Below are positions 55,891 to 60,655 of a stretch of DNA of 60,655 nucleotides, in pieces; position 1 is the first letter of the stretch, and each line of letters starts with the position of its first letter. Source of the DNA: a virus. Where the stretch lies: the IMG/VR virus record IMGVR_UViG_3300025671_000067, positions 1 through 60,655 of that record; one strand, 5' to 3'. Both the position numbers and the translations under genes were made by a program. The notes beneath the pieces are model-generated. The model made no database searches. It was not told the origin of the DNA and saw only the letters and a list, made by a program, of their open reading frames with translations.

Positions 55891-56493
55891 ATGGCTAATC
55901 AGAAACAAGCTGGATCACTGGTAATGGGCTTCAACGGCAAGATGACGCTGGAACTGTCCAAAGGCATCCTATCCTTTGAAAACAAGGCTAAGGGGGCTGA
56001 AACAGCCAGAGGCGTAGTGCTAGACCAGTTAGAGGATGATGGATGGGATCCTACTGTGGATTTCAATTCTGGAACTGAAACTAGGGAATGGTTGAAACAG
56101 CAAATCACCCAAGCCAAATACGGCAAGGATGGATTGATCCGATACCTAAGCAAGAAGGGTGATATATCGGAAGAGCAATGGGCGCAACGGGATTATGAGC
56201 AGGCGCAAGTCTCTAGCAGGCTGACCAATTTCAAGACTGCCCTCACTAAACGATTGGCTAAAGCTGCACTAATCGCTGCAGGTAAAGATCCCAAGGCTGA
56301 GGCTGAAAAAGAGAAGGCTCGAAAGGCTGCGGAGAATACGCCAGCTAAAAGGCTCACTACCTTGATGGACTCAGCCAAAAAACTGCTCATGAATGCTGAG
56401 AATGAGTTTCCAGCTGGACTCAATAAGCAGGCTCACCTTGAGCGCATCGACAAGATACTGGCTAACCTCGGCAGTGTCGAACAAGCTGACTGA
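55891..56493 (+). CDS. Ala/Lys-rich hypothetical protein, 200 aa
   Basis: Unrecognised. The N-terminal 60 residues are beta-like and start MANQKQAGSLVMGFNGKMTLELSK; the rest is charged helix (ALTKRLAKAALIAAGKDPKAEAEKEKARK). There is no membrane segment. The gene is preceded at a short distance by palindrome copy 1 and followed 7 bases after the stop by a terminator, so it is a monocistronic unit. Being the first gene read away from the control region, it may be an early protein. The start has a modest GAGAGA-type ribosome-binding site. Confidence 0.72.
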   Translation: MANQKQAGSLVMGFNGKMTLELSKGILSFENKAKGAETARGVVLDQLEDDGWDPTVDFNSGTETREWLKQQITQAKYGKDGLIRYLSKKGDISEEQWAQRDYEQAQVSSRLTNFKTALTKRLAKAALIAAGKDPKAEAEKEKARKAAENTPAKRLTTLMDSAKKLLMNAENEFPAGLNKQAHLERIDKILANLGSVEQAD

Positions 56494-56499
56494 CCTATG

Positions 56500-56525
56500 G
56501 CCCCTCTTCGGAGGGGCTTTTTTTT
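56500..56525 (+). terminator. Intrinsic terminator with UUCG loop
   Basis: GCCCCTC (56500-56506), loop TTCG, GAGGGGC (56511-56517), then eight T. A strong terminator closing the 200-aa gene and shielding the repeat region that follows from transcription. Confidence 0.92.
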
Positions 56526-56536
56526 GTCTCAAATTT

Positions 56537-56566
56537 TTGATACCAGTTCCCGTAGTAGCGCGGCGC
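56537..56566 (+). repeat. 30-bp direct repeat, copy 1
   Basis: Begins TTGATACCAGTTCCCGTAGT. Identical to copy 2 at 56591-56620 except for one base (G to A at position 26 of the unit). The copies are 54 bases apart, start to start. Confidence 0.92.
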
Positions 56567-56590
56567 ATCATGTATTTTCCCACTAACAAA

Positions 56591-56620
56591 TTGATACCAG
56601 TTCCCGTAGTAGCGCAGCGC
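56591..56620 (+). repeat. 30-bp direct repeat, copy 2
   Basis: Second copy of the unit at 56537-56566, one mismatch. It lies just upstream of palindrome copy 2. Confidence 0.92.
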
Positions 56621-56628
56621 GTAAAGCC

Positions 56629-56646
56629 AGTATGGAATTCCATACC
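56629..56646. promoter_or_regulatory. Palindrome copy 2
   Basis: AGTATGGAATTCCATACC: identical to the other copies across the 16-bp inner palindrome GTATGGAATTCCATAC, with one mismatch at the outer base. It lies between the direct repeats and the first AATGTTC array, far from any gene start. Confidence 0.75.
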
Positions 56647-56649
56647 AGC

Positions 56650-56688
56650 AATGTTCCCGTAATGTTCCGTAATGTTCCGTGAATGTTC
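56650..56688 (+). repeat. Phased AATGTTC array, forward
   Basis: AATGTTC at 56650, 56661, 56671 and 56682, i.e. spacings of 11, 10 and 11 bases, with the extended unit roughly GTAATGTTCC. One turn of the helix apart, so a protein could bind along one face. Confidence 0.85.
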
Positions 56689-56724
56689 GGTAATTCAGCA
56701 CTCGTTTTACTACATTATATTCCG

Positions 56725-56758
56725 TGTAATTTGATGTAGTCTGGTGTAGTTGGGTGTA
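56725..56758 (+). repeat. 10-bp phased TGTA array
   Basis: TGTA at 56725, 56735, 56745 and 56755, exactly 10 bases apart, with the extended unit GGTGTAGT(T/C). A second set of helically phased repeats, directly before the AT-rich core. Confidence 0.8.
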
Positions 56759-56778
56759 ATGTGTGGCAGTCAAAAAGC

Positions 56779-56826
56779 TCTATATATATATATTTATTAA
56801 TAATGTTCTATAAATAAAAATATACT
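56779..56826. other. AT-rich core, candidate DNA-unwinding element
   Basis: An alternating TA tract (56781-56792) followed by TTTATTAATAATG and ATAAATAAAAATATA: nearly pure A and T over about 45 bases, with one AATGTTC inside at 56802. Easily melted DNA between the repeat arrays. Confidence 0.6.
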
Positions 56827-56987
56827 TGGGCCTGTTTTGTTCAACCTATCCCATAACATGTTTTCACATAAATGTTCCCAAAAAACTTTCCTCTTCCGAA
56901 GTAAGAGAAAGCTAGACTCCATTTCTCAGTTTTACAGAACATTCGCTACATTCTTTGATTTTCAAATAGTTACGCCATTTTCGGGCC

Positions 56988-57015
56988 GAACATTACCGGA
57001 ACATTCAAGAACATT
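56988..57015 (-). repeat. Phased AATGTTC array, reverse
   Basis: GAACATT at 56988, 56999 and 57009 (spacings 11 and 10 bases), the inverse of the forward array and with the same extended consensus GTAATGTTC(C/G)G. A single further copy is at 56937. The two arrays face each other across the AT-rich core. Confidence 0.85.
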
Positions 57016-57061
57016 TATTGTTTGACATCGTAATACACAATACTTGACAACAATCCATCAT

Positions 57062-57090
57062 TTGACATAGGACTCTATCTATGCGATAAT
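57062..57090 (+). promoter_or_regulatory. Strong sigma-70-type promoter
   Basis: Perfect -35 TTGACA (57062-57067), a spacer of 17, and -10 GATAAT (57085-57090) with the TGC just before it forming an extended -10. Two more TTGACA lie upstream, at 57022 and 57044. Expected start is near 57097, so palindrome copy 3 (57128-57149) would be inside the untranslated leader. Drives the cassette at 57182-60655. Confidence 0.85.
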
Positions 57091-57127
57091 GTGTTTGTGA
57101 GTGAGGGTATTGCGCCTTTATTTCACC

Positions 57128-57149
57128 CCAGTATGGAATTCCATACTGG
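57128..57149. promoter_or_regulatory. Palindrome copy 3 (perfect 22-bp inverted repeat)
   Basis: Core AGTATGGAATTCCATACT at 57130-57147, extended by CC and GG. It ends 32 bases before the ATG at 57182, about the same distance as copy 1 from its gene. Since it lies downstream of the likely transcription start, it could be a road-block operator or an mRNA hairpin. Confidence 0.78.
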
Positions 57150-57181
57150 TTATCTCTCAAACAAAACAGGAGGTTACAGCA

Positions 57182-58102
57182 ATGGATGTTCAACCCACAT
57201 TGCAAGTAGTACCAGAGGTAGCGACACCATCTATTCAGTCAAGCGCCATGCTCGTTGAGTTCAGCGCGTCTGTGTGGACAGGTCGTAAGAAAGACAAACA
57301 CGCGTCAGCAGACGTTACCTTTCGTAACAATGCAAACAAAGGCACAGCCAATGTGAGTAAGAAATTACTTGGTGACTGTGACGAGCTGGATGCGGTACAG
57401 AAGTTCGTCGGTATCGTGCGGAACGAGCACTATCGCATGACAATGCCGTGGTCAGATCTGGGTCAACGTCTGATACCCACCGCATTGTTCTTCGACTACC
57501 GACAGCGAATGTCACAGCATGAGCAAGAGTTCGATCGTTTGGTGCAAGCGTTCCTTGATGTGTACGATTGGGAAGTGATCCAAGCCAAGACCAAGCTCGG
57601 TGATTTGTTCAACGATACGGATTACCTATCGCGGCACGCGCTCGACAAAAAGTTCCGATTCAGTGTGACAGCAGTACCCGTGCCTGAGTCCGGTGACTTT
57701 CGTATTGACTTGGCGAACGAGCAAGCAAGCATCCTGAAAACAGAATATCAGGAACACTACGAACGACAGATAAACCGAGCGATGGGTGACGTGTTCAATC
57801 GCACGCGCACGTATCTCGAACGTCTGTATAACAGTCTTGACTACAACGAAGGTGAGCGGCGCAAGAAGCTCGTGCAGGGTACGTTCGACAACGTGATGGA
57901 CATGATTGACATGCTCAAAGCGTGCAACCTAACGGGTGACACCCAGATGGAAGCGATACGCTTAAAGCTCGAAGATCAGTTCCGTGGTATCGGTAGGTTA
58001 CCCATATCACCAGAGGCGCTCAAAGAAGATAGTCACCTGCGTACCGAAACAAGATTGGTAATTGATGATGTCCTTAAGTCATTACCGTCATTGGACATGT
58101 AG
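57182..58102 (+). CDS. DUF3150-like protein, 306 aa
   Basis: First gene of the MoxR/VWA cassette. Contains LVEFSASVWTGRKKDKHASADV and a helix-rich body with DYRQRMSQHEQEFDRLVQAFLDVY, YLERLYNSLDYNEGERRKK and the basic end HLRTETRLVIDDVLKSL. Sequence and gene neighbourhood recall DUF3150 proteins, which are encoded next to MoxR-type ATPases. No catalytic motif. I use the ATG at 57182, eight bases after AGGAGG; an upstream start at 57101 would translate through the palindrome. The strong promoter at 57062-57090 feeds it. Confidence 0.75.
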   Translation: MDVQPTLQVVPEVATPSIQSSAMLVEFSASVWTGRKKDKHASADVTFRNNANKGTANVSKKLLGDCDELDAVQKFVGIVRNEHYRMTMPWSDLGQRLIPTALFFDYRQRMSQHEQEFDRLVQAFLDVYDWEVIQAKTKLGDLFNDTDYLSRHALDKKFRFSVTAVPVPESGDFRIDLANEQASILKTEYQEHYERQINRAMGDVFNRTRTYLERLYNSLDYNEGERRKKLVQGTFDNVMDMIDMLKACNLTGDTQMEAIRLKLEDQFRGIGRLPISPEALKEDSHLRTETRLVIDDVLKSLPSLDM

Positions 58103-58141
58103 TGCAGGTTTTCCGGTAACAAAACCAAGGAGGTGTCAAAA

Positions 58142-58456
58142 ATGAGATACACAGAACGAGAGTTTGATCTGTGGAATCGTGACGTACCAAAACCAGTCAC
58201 AGAGGAACCAACCGTGATCAACCGTCATCAAGCGTTCTATGAAGCGCGAGTCAGCGGTATGACAGCAGCGCAGCAGCGTGATCACATGTATATGTACACG
58301 AAGAAGAAAGAAGGGAGGCATTACTTCAAGCATATCGACACGCGGGAATACATGTCGTTCCCGATCCCACCAGATGGTGAGGATGTGGTCATCGAAGACG
58401 GTGAAGTGTTGCGTGGGTATGAGACGCGCATTGGGCACTTCAAGCTGTGCGAGTAA
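58142..58456 (+). CDS. Small hypothetical protein, 104 aa
   Basis: MRYTEREFDLWNRDVPKPVT, then a helical middle (HQAFYEARVSGMTAAQQRDHMYMYTKKKEG) and a compact end (IPPDGEDVVIEDGEVLRGYE). AAGGAGGTG lies just upstream of the ATG at 58142. Part of the cassette between the DUF3150-like and MoxR genes. Unrecognised; may be an adaptor for the ATPase. Confidence 0.72.
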   Translation: MRYTEREFDLWNRDVPKPVTEEPTVINRHQAFYEARVSGMTAAQQRDHMYMYTKKKEGRHYFKHIDTREYMSFPIPPDGEDVVIEDGEVLRGYETRIGHFKLCE

Positions 58457-58459
58457 CAC

Positions 58460-58477
58460 AGTATGGAATTCCATACT
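58460..58477. promoter_or_regulatory. Palindrome copy 4
   Basis: AGTATGGAATTCCATACT, starting 3 bases after the stop of the 104-aa gene and 172 bases ahead of the MoxR gene. The 193-base gap also holds the self-complementary AGCCGGCT at 58571-58578. No clear promoter was found in it. Confidence 0.72.
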
Positions 58478-58649
58478 AACAGGGGTGGGGCGTTAACCGG
58501 ATTTTGCCCTACCCTAGTGTTTTACTCAGTAACGTGTTTTCGACAAGTAGGCTATATCGCCAATGTCGGAAGCCGGCTTTTACTATTTTTTAGTGTTTCA
58601 TGTGGTAACAAAACAGTGGTAAACAACAGTCCAAGAAGGAGGACACAAC

Positions 58650-59744
58650 ATGGCTATGACAGCTAAAAGGATGTACGCGCAGTCACTTACTGCGTGCGAA
58701 GATATGATCGTTGCGATGGGTACGCAGCAGACCATACTGATGCAGGGTCACATGGGTATTGGTAAGACATCGATACTCAAATCTCTCGCGGAACGTCTAC
58801 CGAATCACATACCCTGCTACTTTGACTGTACGACCAAGGATCTGGGTGACATCTCGATCCCCAACGTCATGCAGTTAGATGGCGCGGATTTTGTGCAGTA
58901 CGTACCCAATGAGGAGTTTGGCGTACACACGGGCAAGCCGGTCATCCTGATGATCGATGAGTTCGGTAAGGCCAACCCAGCAGTTAAGAATGCGTTGTTA
59001 CGTGTGATCCTCGAACGGCAGGTGGGTAACAAGCCGTTACCCAAAGATAGTATTGTGATTGCGACGACTAACTTGGGTGAGGAGGGTGTCGGTGACTTGT
59101 TACCCGCACACGCACTCAATCGCCTGACCGTCATCGAGGTAGCCAAACCCACGCCTGACGAGTGGGTCGAGTGGGGTATCGCCAACGAGGTCGATCCCAT
59201 CGTGCTGGCATGGGCGCGTAACAACGACAAAGCGTTCGCAGACTTCCGTGATGTAGAAGACCCTGACGATAACGACTTTATCTATCATCCACGCTCACAG
59301 CGTGCAGCGTTTGTTACACCTCGCTCGCTCGAAGCGGCCAGTCATTGGTTCAAAGCGCGGGATCAGTTCGGTGACAGATCGTTGCAAGCGGCACTCATCG
59401 GTACCATCGGTGAAGCAGCGGGTGGTGACATGATGGCGTTCGCTCGACTAGCGGAGCAGTTGCCATCCATCGACTCAATCAAGAATGATCCGCTCAGCGC
59501 GATAGTGCCAACCAGTGCGGGTGCAGTCATGATGGTTGTGTATAAGGTGTTATCGACACTCGAACGTGACTGGGTTGACCAGTGTATGGACTACATGTTG
59601 CGCCTATCAAAAGAAGCGCAGGGTGTGTTCGCCAATGGTGTACGTGCGAAGAAGTACGCCAAGCAATCTATCGTCATGCAGAATCGCAAGTTCACGCAGT
59701 GGGCGATGGATAACAATTACTTGTTTACAGCAGACGTTAAGTAA
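58650..59744 (+). CDS. MoxR-type AAA+ ATPase
   Basis: AAA+ ATPase of the MoxR/CobS kind, which remodels protein complexes with a VWA-domain partner. Walker A is GHMGIGKTS at residues 33-41, Walker B is ILMIDEFGKANPAVK, sensor 1 is VIATTNLGEEG, and the arginine-finger region lies around LLPAHALNRLTVIEV. A helical lid completes it. At 364 aa it is the normal size. GGAGG precedes the ATG, and the VWA protein gene follows 11 bases after its stop. Similar genes in phages have been labelled cobS, but nothing here points to cobalamin synthesis. Confidence 0.9.
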   Translation: MAMTAKRMYAQSLTACEDMIVAMGTQQTILMQGHMGIGKTSILKSLAERLPNHIPCYFDCTTKDLGDISIPNVMQLDGADFVQYVPNEEFGVHTGKPVILMIDEFGKANPAVKNALLRVILERQVGNKPLPKDSIVIATTNLGEEGVGDLLPAHALNRLTVIEVAKPTPDEWVEWGIANEVDPIVLAWARNNDKAFADFRDVEDPDDNDFIYHPRSQRAAFVTPRSLEAASHWFKARDQFGDRSLQAALIGTIGEAAGGDMMAFARLAEQLPSIDSIKNDPLSAIVPTSAGAVMMVVYKVLSTLERDWVDQCMDYMLRLSKEAQGVFANGVRAKKYAKQSIVMQNRKFTQWAMDNNYLFTADVK

Positions 59745-59755
59745 GGAGGACTGAC

Positions 59756-60250
59756 ATGTTCGCACTTAATGTAACCTTGACCGCTGAACAGCGGATAGAG
59801 AAAGCCGTGATGTCTATCATGGCGCATGACACGTACGTGGGTTTGTCTAGCGTGCTGATGATTGGTACTCGCACCGTCGAGGATAATGTACCTACCGCGT
59901 GCACCAACGGGCGTGATGAGATGTATGGGCGTGCGTTTGTCGATTCGCTCACCGATGCTGAGTTACGTTTCGTGATATTACATGAGGCGTATCACAAGAT
60001 GTACAGCCATCTGACAACGTGGAAACATCTTTACGACAAGCACGCGTTCTTGGCTAACGTGTCGTGTGACTACGTGATCAACGTGCAGCTAGTTGATGGC
60101 GATGCGGGTGAAGGGTTCATTGTGATGCCTGATATCGGGTTGTTCGATGCCGAGTATCGCAACATGGACTCAGCGCAAGTGTTCCACAAAATCTACGAGT
60201 CGCTTGACGAATCCCGAGGATACCGATACCGGTGGGTTTGCATACGGTAA
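59756..60250 (+). CDS. DUF2201-type metallopeptidase/VWA protein, N-terminal part
   Basis: Probable partner of the MoxR ATPase. Zinc-peptidase motif HEAYH at residues 76-80 within RFVILHEAYHKMYSHL, followed by LANVSCDYVINVQL, as in the N-terminal domain of DUF2201 proteins. The expected VWA domain is not in this frame: the frame ends at 60250, and the continuation is in the +1 frame (60210-60655). The last 13 residues here (SRGYRYRWVCIR) look like out-of-frame sequence. Start at ATG 59756 behind AAGGAGG. Confidence 0.78.
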   Translation: MFALNVTLTAEQRIEKAVMSIMAHDTYVGLSSVLMIGTRTVEDNVPTACTNGRDEMYGRAFVDSLTDAELRFVILHEAYHKMYSHLTTWKHLYDKHAFLANVSCDYVINVQLVDGDAGEGFIVMPDIGLFDAEYRNMDSAQVFHKIYESLDESRGYRYRWVCIR

Positions 60251-60655
60251 GCCGCTCGATGACCACGATTGGGAGGGTGCTGAAGCGTTAACCGCTGAGG
60301 AGAAGCGTGACCTTGAACGTGAGATTGACGAAGCCATACGTCAGGGTGCGCTAGTTGCTGGCAAGTTGGGTAGTGGTGGTGCGCGTGACCTCGAAGCGTT
60401 ACTCAAACCACAAATTAATTGGCGTGACGCACTGCGTGAGTTCATTGCTACTACGTGTGCCGGTAACGACTTTTCCACATACGCACGACCCAACCGGCGT
60501 TATCTCAGCACAGGTGTGTATCTGCCCAGTGGTATCAGTCAGCAGGTCAAGGAGTTGGTGATCGCCATCGATACGTCAGGTTCTATCCGTCAGCGTGACT
60601 TGACGGTGTTCTTGTCTGAGATCAAATCCATCTGCGATACCGTGCATCCCGAAGC
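60210..60655 (+). CDS. VWA-like domain of the same protein, +1 frame, cut by window end
   Basis: From 60210 the +1 frame reads NPEDTDTGGFAYGKPLDDHD and on to LVIAIDTSGSIRQRDL, the DxSGS metal-binding motif (MIDAS) of a VWA domain. The region ends with the window. The frame is open from 60126 and lacks a ribosome-binding site, so it is the continuation of the 59756 gene. The shift fits a +1 slip at UCC-CGA (60212-60217), or an indel error. Either a programmed frameshift, a mutation or a sequencing artefact. Confidence 0.72.

Larger units (their letters stand above)
56530..57020. other. Origin-like repeat region
   Basis: About 490 bases without a convincing gene (the short open frames here have no ribosome-binding sites). 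It holds a pair of 30-bp direct repeats, palindrome copy 2, a forward array of four AATGTTC, a 10-bp phased array of four TGTA and an AT-rich core. It ends in a reverse array of three GAACATT, with further single copies at 56802, 56871 and 56937. Phased short repeats beside an easily melted tract are typical of iteron-type replication origins. Transcriptional control is the alternative. Inferred from architecture only. Confidence 0.6.

Noticed and set aside
56530-57060. Short ORFs across the repeat region
   Set aside because: No ribosome-binding sites, odd composition, and all run through palindromes and repeat arrays.
57101-57181. Upstream start of the DUF3150-like gene
   Set aside because: It would translate the palindrome; AGGAGG stands correctly ahead of ATG 57182.
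58650-59744. CobS cobalamin-synthesis gene
   Set aside because: The ATPase is MoxR-type and lies with a metallopeptidase/VWA gene; no other cobalamin gene is near.

Overview
The window is one contiguous stretch of a tailed double-stranded DNA bacteriophage genome (Caudoviricetes). It has a large terminase, portal, scaffold-like protein, coat protein, head-tail adaptors, a P22 gp10-like tail protein and tail-fibre proteins, but no sheath, tape-measure or major tail-tube gene. That argues for a podovirus with a P22-like head-to-tail connection. Many of the small proteins (DUF5872-like, DUF3008-like, GG-motif proteins) are of the kind common in aquatic phage contigs, so an aquatic bacterial host is likely; the host genus cannot be read from the sequence. 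No integrase, repressor, tRNA, CRISPR array or insertion sequence was seen.

Layout: (1) 1-9822, plus strand: replication genes, namely family-A DNA polymerase (cut by the window edge), Cas4/RecB-type nuclease, HNH-like basic protein, SNF2-type helicase, small excisionase-like HTH protein, Enc34-type ssDNA-binding protein and a large primase-helicase. The module ends at a UUCG-loop terminator and one last small gene. (2) 9819-55519, minus strand: the virion and lysis genes. Read in transcription order from 55519 downwards these are small terminase, large terminase, portal, GroES-like co-chaperonin, scaffold-like protein, coat-associated proteins and major capsid protein (ending at a strong terminator at 47272-47301). 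After that come small basic Cys/Gly proteins, adaptors, a 1413-aa S74 tail fibre, lysis genes (lysozyme, 3-TM holin, small membrane proteins), a gp10-like protein and large fibre proteins. The series closes with very large core/ejection-type proteins, including an EF-hand/coiled-coil giant and a 2076-aa protein with an HExxH motif. (3) 55520-57181: the divergent control region. It has promoter candidates facing both ways, a G-quadruplex motif, copies of a perfect palindrome, and an origin-like segment with phased AATGTTC repeats flanking an AT-rich core. (4) 57182-60655, plus strand: a cassette of a DUF3150-like protein, a small protein, a MoxR-type AAA+ ATPase and a metallopeptidase/VWA protein whose frame is broken at about 60210.

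If the genome is circular or circularly permuted, the plus-strand blocks at the two ends join into one early module transcribed away from the 55.5-57.2 kb control region, with the late genes transcribed the other way. The two convergent blocks meet, and overlap by 4 bp, at 9819-9822.

The most notable observations are the origin-like repeat architecture at 56.5-57.0 kb, the four copies of AGTATGGAATTCCATACT, a 28-bp tandem duplication that splits one giant virion ORF in two, the frame break in the VWA gene at a UCC-CGA site, and a short aromatic-x-x-GG motif recurring in eight virion-region proteins.
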